Part shown: positions 45,867 to 54,935 of the stretch, one piece after another
Layout: the number at the start of each line of letters is the position of its first letter
Position numbering within the stretch: position 1 is the stretch's first letter
Assembly (NCBI RefSeq): GCF_021021475.1
Contig: NZ_JAINWL010000001.1
Coordinates: 186,001 to 250,000 of the forward strand
Length of the DNA: 64,000 nucleotides
Source of the DNA: Citromicrobium bathyomarinum
Lineage (GTDB): Bacteria > Pseudomonadota > Alphaproteobacteria > Sphingomonadales > Sphingomonadaceae
Reading direction: 5' to 3'
Made by a program: the position numbers and the translations under genes
Notes under the pieces: model-generated
What the model was told of the DNA's origin: nothing
The model's input: the letters and a program-made list of their open reading frames with translations, nothing else
Databases searched by the model: none

Positions 45867-47429
45867 TCACCGCGGGCTGCGCGGGGTGGTCCAGTTGCCG
45901 ATCAGACGATCGAACACGGCATTGGCGTAGAGCCCGTTGGACAGGTGGACGCGCAGGCCTGCTGCGGCAGGGTGGTTCGACCAGATAGGAAACATCGCCT
46001 GCGCCACCGCGACCACGCCGAAGCTGCACACGGTCAGTACCAGCAGCGCCCATTCGAGCGGCCCCGGCGCGGGCGTCGGCGGGAGCGCGCCCATGGGCAG
46101 CCACTCGGTGATGGTCTGGAGCGCGAAGTAGCTGATCGAGGCTGTCACGGCGGCAATTGCGGTGCGTCGGGTGAGCACGCGTGGGGCAGCATCGGCGAGC
46201 CCCTGCGCGAGCAGGTAAGCAACTCCGAAGATCAGGATCGCGCCCAGCGTTATCGCCTGGGGCGACTTGTGCCCGATACCGAAGACAAGGCCGATGGTGG
46301 CATAGATCGCCAGCGCGAGAACGAACGCACGCGCGACCGCCCATCCATCGGGGATCGCGATCGGCCCGGGACGGCGGATAGAAGCGACCACCTCCACCGC
46401 TCCGCCCGAGGACAGAAACGCGTGCGCCTTGTAGAGCGAGTGCGCGACGATATGCAGCAGCGCGAGCGGGAACAACGCCAGGCCGCATTGCATGATCATG
46501 AAGCCCATCTGCGCAATGGTCGACCAGGCGAGCGAGTTCTTGACCGCCGACTGGGTCAGCATCGCAAGCCCGCCAAGCAGGGCGGAAAAGCCGCCGATGA
46601 TGACCAGCACCGCAAGCACGCCGGGGCTCAGCAGCATGACATCGGCGAAGCGCACCAGCAGGAACCCGCCGCCGTTGACCACGCCTGCGTGGAGCAGCGC
46701 GGAGACAGGCGTCGGCGTCTCCATCACCTCGGTCAGCCAGCCATGGACGGGGAACTGTGCGGACTTGAGGATCGCGGCGAGCGCCAGCAGCGCGGCTGCC
46801 AGTCCCGATCCCCCGGGGGCTACGCCCGCGCGGGCAGCGTCCGCGATCGCGGCAATATCGGCGGTGCCATAGCCGAAGAACAGCAGCGCTGCGGCTCCGA
46901 TCAGCGCTGCATCACCGACCCGGGCGACAAGGTACTTCTTGCGGGCGGCGCGCACGGCCTGCACCCGGTCCGGGTAGAACAGCAGCAGGCGATGGAGGCA
47001 CAGGCTGGTCGCGATCCAGGCGACCACGAAATGGAACAGGTTGCCGCCCTGCACCAGCAGCAGCACCGCCGCCAGAGTTGCGGCCATCCAGCCGAGGAAT
47101 GGCCCACGCCGTGCCTCTCCATCGAGATAGGAGATGGAATAGCGCAGCACGATCCAGCCGACAAAGGCGACCAGCGCCAGCATGGTCGCGCTGACCACAT
47201 CGAGCCGCGCCGCAAAGCCCAGACCGCCGATGCCCAACAATACCCCCGTCTGGGGGGCGTGGAGGACCAGCAACGCGAGAGCCGCCACGCTGATGGCCAG
47301 CGCACCGAGCGATGCGGCCTCGACCAAGCGTGGGATAAGGCCCCAGCGATGCCTTGATGCGAAGGGCGCGATCGCGGCGGCGAGCAACAGCAGCGCCGGC
47401 GCGCCAAGGAGCAGGAAATCGAGGATCAT
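45867..47429 (-). CDS. dabB: DabB-type proton-conducting membrane subunit (NuoL-like)
   Basis: The 520-residue membrane protein has about 13-14 helices and the Mrp/NuoL antiporter fold: [51 protein letters not shown] with the conserved Lys, His and Glu, and [35 protein letters not shown]. Alone it resembles complex I subunit L, but next to DUF2309 it is the DabB partner that couples the proton gradient to CO2 hydration. It is divergent from a LysR regulator. Confidence 0.88.
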   Translation of the reverse strand: MILDFLLLGAPALLLLAAAIAPFASRHRWGLIPRLVEAASLGALAISVAALALLVLHAPQTGVLLGIGGLGFAARLDVVSATMLALVAFVGWIVLRYSISYLDGEARRGPFLGWMAATLAAVLLLVQGGNLFHFVVAWIATSLCLHRLLLFYPDRVQAVRAARKKYLVARVGDAALIGAAALLFFGYGTADIAAIADAARAGVAPGGSGLAAALLALAAILKSAQFPVHGWLTEVMETPTPVSALLHAGVVNGGGFLLVRFADVMLLSPGVLAVLVIIGGFSALLGGLAMLTQSAVKNSLAWSTIAQMGFMIMQCGLALFPLALLHIVAHSLYKAHAFLSSGGAVEVVASIRRPGPIAIPDGWAVARAFVLALAIYATIGLVFGIGHKSPQAITLGAILIFGVAYLLAQGLADAAPRVLTRRTAIAAVTASISYFALQTITEWLPMGALPPTPAPGPLEWALLVLTVCSFGVVAVAQAMFPIWSNHPAAAGLRVHLSNGLYANAVFDRLIGNWTTPRSPR

Positions 47430-47495
47430 GAGCAGGTGGCTTCCCGTGGCTGTGAACTACGGGGCGGGAGCTATGCGCGCGTTGAGAATAAGAAA

Positions 47496-47535
47496 AATAC
47501 ATTGTTCTGAGTATTTCGTTCTGTTTAGAAGAACG
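47496..47535. promoter_or_regulatory. Candidate LysR operators between dabB and its regulator
   Basis: Two perfect inverted repeats lie in an AT-rich island: AATAC-N10-GTATT (47496-47515) and CGTTCT-N7-AGAACG (47517-47535). The second ends one base before the regulator GTG, the usual place for LysR autoregulation, and dabB starts 67 bases on the other side. Confidence 0.55.
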
Positions 47536-47536
47536 A

Positions 47537-48427
47537 GTGGCCGAACTGAACTTCCATCACCTGCGCTATTTTCACATGGTCGCGCACGAGGGTAACCTGA
47601 CCCGCGCCGCGCAGCGCCTCAACGTGTCGCAGTCCGCCGTTTCGACGCAGATCCGCCTGCTGGAAGAACGGTTGGGCCACCCGCTGTTCGAACGGCGCGG
47701 GCGTGCGCTGATCCTGACCGAGGCGGGGCGGATCGCGCTCGATCACGCGGACGCGATCTTCGAGACCGGGGATGAGCTGCTCAATACTCTGGGGGAGCGC
47801 GATTCGCGCCAGCGCCAAGTCCTGCGGGTCGGGTCGCAGGCGACGCTGTCTCGCAACTTCCAGATCGGTTTCCTCCAGCCGCTGATCGGGCGCGACGATG
47901 TCGAGATCGTGATCCGCTCCGGCGCGCTGGGCGAACTGCTTGCCGGGCTGGAGGCGCACCGGATCGATATCGTGCTCGCCAATATTGCCCCGCAGCGCGA
48001 CGCGGCGACCCCCTGGATTACCCATACGATCGCGGACCAGCCGGTCAGCCTGATCGGAACCCCCGAGCTTGTCGGCAAGAATGCGCAACTGGACACGTTG
48101 CTGGCAGAGCGCCCGCTGATCCTGCCCACGATCGACACCAGCATTCGCTCGAGCCTCGACGCTCTGTTTAACCGGCTCGCCATACGCCCGAAGATCGCGG
48201 CGGAGGTGGACGATATGGCGATGATCCGCCTGCTTGCCCGCGAGGGTGTGGGCCTCGCCATCGTGCCGCCGATCGTCGTCAAGGACGAGCTGGAGAGTGC
48301 CGCGCTGGTCGAGGTCGACCGCCTGTCAGGCCTCGAAGAGATATTCTACGCCATCACGCTCAGGCGGCGCTTTCCCAACCCCCTGCTGGCGGGTCTTCTC
48401 CAAGGGGAGCACGATCAACCGGGTTGA
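47537..48427 (+). CDS. LysR-type regulator (NhaR-like)
   Basis: The 296-residue protein has an N-terminal winged helix (HLRYFHMVAHEGNLTRAAQRLNVSQSAVS) and a substrate-binding-like effector domain. The N-terminal pattern is that of the NhaR branch often found beside DAB genes. It starts with GTG (VAELNFHHLRYF) and is divergent from dabB, so it probably activates dabBA in response to low inorganic carbon, sodium or pH; by analogy with CbbR-type control, this is inference. Its end overlaps the convergent PepSY gene by 13 bases. Confidence 0.9.
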   Translation: MAELNFHHLRYFHMVAHEGNLTRAAQRLNVSQSAVSTQIRLLEERLGHPLFERRGRALILTEAGRIALDHADAIFETGDELLNTLGERDSRQRQVLRVGSQATLSRNFQIGFLQPLIGRDDVEIVIRSGALGELLAGLEAHRIDIVLANIAPQRDAATPWITHTIADQPVSLIGTPELVGKNAQLDTLLAERPLILPTIDTSIRSSLDALFNRLAIRPKIAAEVDDMAMIRLLAREGVGLAIVPPIVVKDELESAALVEVDRLSGLEEIFYAITLRRRFPNPLLAGLLQGEHDQPG

Positions 48428-49974
48428 GTGCCCGCAGCCACCCAGTGCGCGAATGAGTCGTCTCTGCGCCAACGACGCAAGGCAAACCCGGCAAGCATCA
48501 GCGCGATGACCAGCACTGCGATACTGACCACCGCCGGAAGGCCGGTCGTGGCACCACTTGTCACGGTCGCAATGCCTGCTGCCCCCAGCAGCAGCATTGC
48601 CGATGCGATCAGGCCAACCGGATAGAAGGTTTCCCAGCGGAAAGGCGCGAGCAGAAATGCTGCAATCGCAGCAATCCACGCTGCCAGACAGATTGGCAGG
48701 ACAAGCTCGCCCACACCCGCCGCGCTGGCCAGCGTCGCACCCGCCAGGCCCAGCGTCAGCCCGGCGGTCATCCCGTGCCATGCCGCGCGCATTCGAGGGA
48801 CCGCCCTCCCCTGCTGCTCGCGCCGGGAGAACCATATCTTCATCCCCGAACTGGTCACCCAGGTCAGCGCCAGCGCCATGGCGAAATAGAGAAACTTGAT
48901 CGGGTAACCACCGAAGGTGCCGAAATGCAGCGGCTGGAGCATTGCTAGCGCGCGAAGTCCCGCCGGCGCGCCTTCACCGCCATAAGTCTCCACGAAAGCA
49001 CCGCTGTTGCGGAAGATCAGCGAGTAACGACTGTCGAGAATGCTGTCGTCGAGCATGTTGATCGCGGTAATTCCGCCGGAATTGTGGGGTTCACGGACGA
49101 TGATGAGTTCGATCGGGTGGCCGTCCTCGCGGACCTCGCGGATCTGGCGCACCATCTGCCCGACGGGCGGCAGCCCAGCCAGCTGTGCGCCTTGGATCGG
49201 CTGCGGGCCCTGAAGACTGACAAGCGCACGTTCCCGATCGCCATCGTAGGCGAGCATCGCAACCGCCCCGATGATCAGCCCGGCGAGCCCCAGAAACCCG
49301 CCGGTGAAGGTCAACACCAGATGGAAAGGCAGGCCCCAGACGGACAGCCGATTGTGCAGGTCCGTCCATGCGATCCGCCGGTTGCGATCGAAGCGTAGCT
49401 TGAAGGCGTCCTTGAAGATCGTCGGGTGCGCAAGGATGCCCGAAATCACCAGACTGAACATGCAAACGCCGAGCAGACCGACAAGGTAGCGACCCCACGG
49501 CGCAGGCAGGTGCAGCGCGACGTGCAACTGCTCGATCAAATGGGAGAGCGGCGTGTCGGCCTCGCCCAGCAGGGCACCGGTCCGCGGGTCTGCGATCCAG
49601 TCCGTATGCCGCTCTTCACCATTAGCGAGCGTCTCGTTGAGCCGGACCATCAAGGCCGGTGCAAACTCGGTCGGGCCGAAGGTCAACAGCGAGTGGATAT
49701 CGCTTCCTTCGCCCCGCTCGCCGTAGGCGTTCTCCAGCGCCGCCTGATAGGCCTGAGCCGAGACGCGCTCTGCCATGGGCGCATCAGCGTTCTCCCACAC
49801 CGCAATCTCTTCGACAAACAAGGTGAAGGCACCGGTCAACGAGACAATGTAGATCAGTGCTGCGAAGGTCAGACCGAGGATCGAGTGGGACTCGATCATT
49901 CGTGCCACGAAACGGCTGTTGCCCGCCCTTTTCGGAAGTCTGCTCGCTGGCTCGGGTGCTGTTGGATCGGTCAC
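48415..49974 (-). CDS. PepSY-associated membrane protein
   Basis: The 519-residue membrane protein shows the PepSY_TM pattern: an N-terminal helix with ESHSILGLTFAALIYIVSLTGAF, periplasmic segment, HLIEQLHVALHLPAPWGRYLVGLLG, then DLHNRLSVWGLPFHLVLTFTGG, and a helical C-terminal part of five or so helices absent from the smallest family members. Such proteins lie next to TonB receptors and are thought to reduce or release iron. GTG start overlaps the stop of the preceding membrane protein gene (GTGA). Confidence 0.86.
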   Translation of the reverse strand: MTDPTAPEPASRLPKRAGNSRFVARMIESHSILGLTFAALIYIVSLTGAFTLFVEEIAVWENADAPMAERVSAQAYQAALENAYGERGEGSDIHSLLTFGPTEFAPALMVRLNETLANGEERHTDWIADPRTGALLGEADTPLSHLIEQLHVALHLPAPWGRYLVGLLGVCMFSLVISGILAHPTIFKDAFKLRFDRNRRIAWTDLHNRLSVWGLPFHLVLTFTGGFLGLAGLIIGAVAMLAYDGDRERALVSLQGPQPIQGAQLAGLPPVGQMVRQIREVREDGHPIELIIVREPHNSGGITAINMLDDSILDSRYSLIFRNSGAFVETYGGEGAPAGLRALAMLQPLHFGTFGGYPIKFLYFAMALALTWVTSSGMKIWFSRREQQGRAVPRMRAAWHGMTAGLTLGLAGATLASAAGVGELVLPICLAAWIAAIAAFLLAPFRWETFYPVGLIASAMLLLGAAGIATVTSGATTGLPAVVSIAVLVIALMLAGFALRRWRRDDSFAHWVAAGTQPG

Positions 49975-50516
49975 AGAAGATAGAGTCCCACGGTGACGAG
50001 AATGATGGCGATCGGGACCGCGAGAACGCGCCGCAGATCGAGGTCCGCAGTCGCGTGCAGCGCGCCGAGCGCCCACACCGCCGGGATAATGAGCCCGCCA
50101 AACATCAGCCGGTTGGCCTCTTCCCATGGCAGGCTCGTCGCGAAAGTCGTCCCCACGCCGAGCGCGGCGATCAGGTAGAGCGGTCCGGCACAGAGCAATC
50201 GAAGACCCAGTCCCAGCGCGCCGCCACGCCCCGCCTTGCTGCGAGGAGCGCGGGTGCGGCGGATGGGTCGACCAATCTCACCGGTGGTCACCAGGCGCGG
50301 TACGAACAGCGCATAGGCCGCTATCGACGCCGCCACCAGCGCCCAGCTGATGCCCAGACTGGTACCGAAGGCGGCAATCAACAGGGCGAGCGAGGCCACC
50401 AGCAGGGCAAGCCCCAGCCAAAAGAGCATCACCGGCGCATGCCCGCCCCTCGCCTGGCGCCATGCGGCAATGCCCAGAAGCTGGGCCCCAAAACCTGCAA
50501 AGGCGAACACATGCAT
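49971..50516 (-). CDS. Hypothetical membrane protein in iron-uptake group
   Basis: The 181-residue product has about six predicted membrane helices, with an Arg-rich cytoplasmic loop in the middle (RPIRRTRAPRSKAG). I do not recognise the family. It is the first gene of a pair with the PepSY protein, divergent from the TonB receptor, and its promoter shares the region with Fur-like sequences. GGGAG precedes the ATG at 50516. Confidence 0.72.
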   Translation of the reverse strand: MHVFAFAGFGAQLLGIAAWRQARGGHAPVMLFWLGLALLVASLALLIAAFGTSLGISWALVAASIAAYALFVPRLVTTGEIGRPIRRTRAPRSKAGRGGALGLGLRLLCAGPLYLIAALGVGTTFATSLPWEEANRLMFGGLIIPAVWALGALHATADLDLRRVLAVPIAIILVTVGLYLL

Positions 50517-50561
50517 CTCCCGAATCCCTATCGCGAAATGGCTAAAGGGAGAAGGTTTGCT

Positions 50562-50607
50562 TGTAAATGACATTCATTCGCAATACCGGATTGCAAACGA
50601 TTCGCAT
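50562..50607. promoter_or_regulatory. Candidate Fur boxes between the divergent iron genes
   Basis: Two partly palindromic AT-rich segments occur between the divergent genes: one centred on AATG-A-CATT (50566-50574 inside TGTAAATGACATTCATTCGCA) and one at 50590-50607 reading ATTGCAAACGATTCGCAT. Both resemble alphaproteobacterial Fur sites, which fits the TonB receptor and PepSY genes. I cannot score them. Confidence 0.45.
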
Positions 50608-50629
50608 TTGACCAGACAGGGAGGTATTT

Positions 50630-52858
50630 TTGCGCATCCGCTTCCTCGGCACATCCGTGCTCGCCATCGCCGCCACCACGGCGCCGCCAGCCCTTGCGCA
50701 GGACAAGGTATCTCCAGTCGACGCTGAAGATCGCGAGACGGTTAGCGAAGACGTCGTTCCGCTCGACGATAACGTGATCATCGTCACCGCTGAAAAGCTG
50801 GGCCGCACGCTCGACGAAACCAACTCCTCGGTGGTGGTCTATACCGGACAGCAGCTGGAAGAGCGCAGCATCGACGATCTCTACGATGTCGCCCTGCGTA
50901 CCCCCAACGTCGTCCAGAGCTTTGGCGAAAAGGGCTTCGCGATCCGCGGGATCGACCAGCGGCTCGGCGCGGGCGCGGGCCTGCTGGTGACCACGGTGGT
51001 CGATGGCGCAGCAATGCCCAACAACCAGTCGACCTTCTTCGGCCCCTATTCGACCTGGGATGTCGCGCAGGTCGAGATTCTGCGTGGCCCGCAGGGCACC
51101 ACACAGGGGCGCAACGCGGTTGGCGGCGCGATCATCGTCAACACTGCCGATCCGGTGCTGGGCGAATTCTCGGGCAAGGTGCGCGGCTCCTATGCAGAGC
51201 TGAACACCTACCAGGCAGCAGGCGCGATCAACGTTCCGGTGGGCGACAGCATCGCGCTGCGCTTCGCTGCCGATCGCCGTGCGAGCGATGGGTATGTCTA
51301 CAATCCCACCCGGGACGAGGACTACGACAAGCGCGAATTCACCAATCTGCGCGGCAAGGTGCTGTTCGCCCCGGGAAGCAACTTCACCGCGATCTATACC
51401 CTCAACTACACCGACAACACGGGCGGCGAAGACCTGATCGACTACGCGCGCTTTCCGGAAGAACGCGTCAACCTCTCCAACGACCCCGCCAGAGAAGGAG
51501 CCGAAAGCTGGATCCACACGCTGGAACTGGGCCTCGACCTTAACGATGCGCTGTCGCTGACCTCGATCAGTTCCTATTACACGCAGGACTATCTGCGGCA
51601 GGAGGATTTCGACCTCAGCCCTGCCGATCTTGGCAATATCAACCGCACCCAGGACGACGAGAATTTCCAGCAGGAAATCCGCCTGAACTACGACGCGGGC
51701 GGACCGCTGAGGGCAGTGATCGGCGGATTCTACGGCCGCTACAGCAGCGACGTGGCCGACACGGTGCAGGTCCCGACCAGCTTCGTGAACCCGGCGCTGC
51801 CTGCAGGATCGGTCTTCCAGGATCGGCAGATCGCCAACGACGAAGAGAACTGGGCGCTGTTTGGCGAGGTCGAGTTCGACGTCTTCGAGCGCCTCACCCT
51901 GATCGCCGGCGCACGCTACGATAGCGAAACCCGCCAGAACTCCTCGCTCGCCTCGACCTCTGCGGTTGCTGACAACGCGGCGTTCCAGCCATTTCTCGAC
52001 CAGATCATCTCGCGGCTCGCCCCCGACGTGTTGCTGGAAACCGATACGGATTACAGCGCCTTCCTGCCCAAGGCAGGGCTTCGCTATCGCCTTTCGGACA
52101 ACGCGACGATCGGGTTCACTGCACAAAAGGCCTATCGCGCGGGCGGCAGCGGGATCAGCGCGATCTCGCAGACCGTCTACAACTATGATCCCGAACACAC
52201 CTGGACCTATGAGGGATCGCTGCGCGTCCATACGCCCGACCGGAAGTTCAGCGTCACCGCCAACGTGTTCTACACCGATTGGTCGGACCAGATCGTCAAC
52301 AAGCTGATCGATCCCAGCCAACCGAACGATTCCATCGCGGTGAACGCAGGTGCCTCGCGTTTCTACGGCGCGGAACTGCAGTTCGAGGCACGCCCGACCC
52401 GCAATCTGACGATCTATGGCGGGCTCGGCCTGCTCGACACCAAGTTTACCGACTACGTCACCGACGATGCCGAATTCGATGGCAACGCCTTCCCCTACGC
52501 ACCACCGGTGACCGTTTCCGCCGGGTTCGACTATCGCCATCCAGCGGGTTTCCGACTGCTCGGCGACGTCAACCTCGTCGACGACCACTTCTCCGACTTC
52601 ATCAACGATCCGGCCCGCTCGACAAGCGTGGGCGGCATCGAGACATGCACCGCAAGCCCGTGCAACAGCCGGCAGGTCGCGATTCCCTCCTACGTGGTGG
52701 CCAACCTGAAGGCGGGCTACGAAGGCTCGTTCTTCTCGGTCTACGCCTTCGCGCGCAATCTGCTGAACGAGCAGTACATCACCCAGCTCCAGCCGCAGGG
52801 CGACGCTCGCTCAGCCGAACCGCGGGTAGCAGGTATCGAAGTCAATCTGAGCTTCTGA
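50630..52858 (+). CDS. TonB-dependent outer-membrane receptor (siderophore type)
   Basis: The 742-residue receptor starts at a TTG with GGAGGT five bases upstream. A signal peptide ends at ALAQ-DKV, then a TonB box-like region (NVIIVTAEKLGR), the plug (residues about 60-170, with VEILRGPQGTTQGRNAVGGAIIV), and the 22-strand barrel ending in EVNLSF with terminal Phe. The partner genes point to an iron-siderophore; the ligand cannot be told. It is divergent from the PepSY group and followed by a strong hairpin. Confidence 0.92.
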   Translation: MRIRFLGTSVLAIAATTAPPALAQDKVSPVDAEDRETVSEDVVPLDDNVIIVTAEKLGRTLDETNSSVVVYTGQQLEERSIDDLYDVALRTPNVVQSFGEKGFAIRGIDQRLGAGAGLLVTTVVDGAAMPNNQSTFFGPYSTWDVAQVEILRGPQGTTQGRNAVGGAIIVNTADPVLGEFSGKVRGSYAELNTYQAAGAINVPVGDSIALRFAADRRASDGYVYNPTRDEDYDKREFTNLRGKVLFAPGSNFTAIYTLNYTDNTGGEDLIDYARFPEERVNLSNDPAREGAESWIHTLELGLDLNDALSLTSISSYYTQDYLRQEDFDLSPADLGNINRTQDDENFQQEIRLNYDAGGPLRAVIGGFYGRYSSDVADTVQVPTSFVNPALPAGSVFQDRQIANDEENWALFGEVEFDVFERLTLIAGARYDSETRQNSSLASTSAVADNAAFQPFLDQIISRLAPDVLLETDTDYSAFLPKAGLRYRLSDNATIGFTAQKAYRAGGSGISAISQTVYNYDPEHTWTYEGSLRVHTPDRKFSVTANVFYTDWSDQIVNKLIDPSQPNDSIAVNAGASRFYGAELQFEARPTRNLTIYGGLGLLDTKFTDYVTDDAEFDGNAFPYAPPVTVSAGFDYRHPAGFRLLGDVNLVDDHFSDFINDPARSTSVGGIETCTASPCNSRQVAIPSYVVANLKAGYEGSFFSVYAFARNLLNEQYITQLQPQGDARSAEPRVAGIEVNLSF

Positions 52859-52866
52859 CCGGGCCC

Positions 52867-52893
52867 GGGAGGGGCTTTGCATGCGCCCCTCCC
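52867..52893 (+). terminator. Strong hairpin after the TonB receptor gene
   Basis: GGGAGGGG pairs with CCCCTCCC over a short loop that also contains a C-G pair, eight bases after the stop. The tract after it is C-rich rather than T-rich, so it would be a weak intrinsic terminator but a good 3' stabiliser. Confidence 0.6.
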
Positions 52894-53124
52894 CGCCTCT
52901 CTCGCTCATCTCAAACCCTCACCAGGCACCGGTGCGTGGGCCCCCTCCCGCGCGCCCGAACCCCCGCGCAAGAAATCGCAAGCCAAAAGAACAATAATAG
53001 CGTAAGGGGCCTTCAACATCGCCGACCGGCAGACGCTCGACGATACCCCATCCCATATAGTCGATGGCCACTTTCAGCCGCATGAGGCGTCTGCCGCGCG
53101 TGCATTGCTTGCCAAGGTTTTAAT

Positions 53125-54885
53125 ATGAATTTCTCCGAACTCCCCGACACCCTGCAGACCGCCCTTACAGAGCGCGGCTATTCCGAGCCGACCGACGTGC
53201 AGGCCGCCGTCCTCGAGCCCGAAGCGCGCGGTCGCGACCTCGTCGTCTCCGCGCAGACCGGCTCGGGCAAGACGGTTGCCTTCGGGCTGGCCGTCGCCCG
53301 CCAGCTGCTCGACGAGAACGGCAAGGTGCCGTTCGCGGTCGCGCCGCTCGCGCTGGTGATCGCCCCGACGCGCGAGCTTGCCCTGCAGGTCAGCCGCGAA
53401 CTCTCGTGGCTTTACGCCAAGGCGGGTGGCCGCGTGGCGACCTGCGTGGGCGGGATGAACCCTTCTGCAGAGCGCAAGGCGCTCCGCTCGGGCGCGACGA
53501 TCGTCGTCGGCACCCCGGGCCGCCTGCGCGACCATCTGGAGCGCGGCGCGCTCGACCTCTCGGCCCTGAAGGCGGTGACGCTCGACGAAGCCGACGAGAT
53601 GCTCGACATGGGTTTCCGCGAAGAGCTGGAAACGATCCTCGACGCGACGCCCGAAGGCCGCCGCACGCTGCTGTTCTCCGCGACTATGCCCAAGCCGATC
53701 GAAGCGCTGGCCCGGCGTTACCAGAACAACGCGCTGCGCATCTCGACCGTCAGTGCCGATCGCGGCCACGGCGACATCTCCTACGAAGCGGTCGTCGTCT
53801 CCCCGCCCGAGGTCGAGAACGCGGTCGTCAATCTGCTGCGCTATCACGAGGCCGAAACCGCGATCCTGTTCTGCGGGACGCGCGAAAAGGTCCGTCACAT
53901 GCACGCGACCTTGCAGGAACGCGGCTTTGCGGTCGTCTCGCTTTCGGGCGAGAACTCGCAGTCGGAGCGTAACCAGGCGCTGCAGGCGCTGCGCGACCGG
54001 CGGGCCCGTGTGTGCGTCGCGACCGATGTCGCCGCGCGCGGGATCGATCTGCCCACGCTCAGCCTGGTGGTCCATGTCGAAATTCCCCGCGATGCGGAGA
54101 CGCTGCAGCACCGCTCGGGCCGCACCGGTCGTGCAGGCCGCAAGGGTACTGCGGTGCTGGTGGTGCCGTTCTCGCGCCGCCGCCGGGTTGAGCAGATGCT
54201 GCGCAATGCAAAGATCGACGCCAAGTGGACCGACGCCCCCGATCGCGAGGCGATCAGGGCCAAGGACCGCGACCGCCTGATGCAGACCCTGCTGACGGCA
54301 GTGGAGCCCGATGAAGGCGATACCGAACTGGTCGACGCCCTGCTCGCGCAGCGCACCCCGCGCGAACTTGCGGCGATGCTGGTCGCCTCGCACCGGGCCA
54401 AGATGCCCGAACCGGAAGACCTGATCGCCAACACGCCCGAGGCACGGCGCGCTGCACAGGCGGAAAAGCACCGCCCCGGTTTCGAGGATACGGTGTGGTT
54501 CAAGATGGACATCGGCCGCCGCCGCAATGCCGACCCGCGCTGGATCCTGCCGCTGCTATGCCGCCGCGGGCACATCACCCGCAACGAGGTTGGCGCGATC
54601 CGGATCGGCCCGGACGAGACGTTCTTCCAGATCCCGCGCACGATAGCGGACAAGTTCTCCGCTGCCGTCGCCCGCACCGCCGATGACGGGGCCGATGGCG
54701 ACGACATCCGCATCGAAGCATCGGCCGAGGCTCCGCGAGATGCCGCGCGCGCCAACCGCAAGGGTCCGCCTCAGGGCCGGCACAACGGAAAGCCCAAGCC
54801 GCATCGCAAGAACAACGACGCGGGCGCACGGCCCGGCCCGAAAGGCAAGGGCGCGCCGAAGAAGGCTCGCCCGCGGGATCGCTGA
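53125..54885 (+). CDS. DEAD-box RNA helicase with DbpA-type C-terminus
   Basis: The 586-residue helicase has all core motifs in order: AQTGSGKT (I), PTRELALQ (Ia), GTPGR (Ib), DEADEML (II), SATMP (III), FCGTREKV (IV), ATDVAARGID (V) and HRSGRTGRAGRKG (VI). A DbpA-like RNA-binding domain follows (about residues 455-540, with VWFKMDIGRRRNADPRWILPLLCRRG and IRIGPDETFFQI), and a Lys/Arg/Gly-rich disordered tail ends it. Family members act in ribosome assembly. The first residues MNFSELPDTLQTAL are the normal Q-motif lead. Confidence 0.94.
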   Translation: MNFSELPDTLQTALTERGYSEPTDVQAAVLEPEARGRDLVVSAQTGSGKTVAFGLAVARQLLDENGKVPFAVAPLALVIAPTRELALQVSRELSWLYAKAGGRVATCVGGMNPSAERKALRSGATIVVGTPGRLRDHLERGALDLSALKAVTLDEADEMLDMGFREELETILDATPEGRRTLLFSATMPKPIEALARRYQNNALRISTVSADRGHGDISYEAVVVSPPEVENAVVNLLRYHEAETAILFCGTREKVRHMHATLQERGFAVVSLSGENSQSERNQALQALRDRRARVCVATDVAARGIDLPTLSLVVHVEIPRDAETLQHRSGRTGRAGRKGTAVLVVPFSRRRRVEQMLRNAKIDAKWTDAPDREAIRAKDRDRLMQTLLTAVEPDEGDTELVDALLAQRTPRELAAMLVASHRAKMPEPEDLIANTPEARRAAQAEKHRPGFEDTVWFKMDIGRRRNADPRWILPLLCRRGHITRNEVGAIRIGPDETFFQIPRTIADKFSAAVARTADDGADGDDIRIEASAEAPRDAARANRKGPPQGRHNGKPKPHRKNNDAGARPGPKGKGAPKKARPRDR

Positions 54886-54935
54886 ATTGGTGGCGAGCCG
54901 GATGACGGCGAGCCCCCTCGATCCAGCGCATTGAC

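Noticed and set aside
45853-46488. Extension of the dabA frame upstream of 45852
   Set aside because: It overlaps dabB in another phase, and the sequence is Arg/Ala-rich nonsense. The ATG at 45852 has AAGGAG and starts the conserved DUF2309 region.
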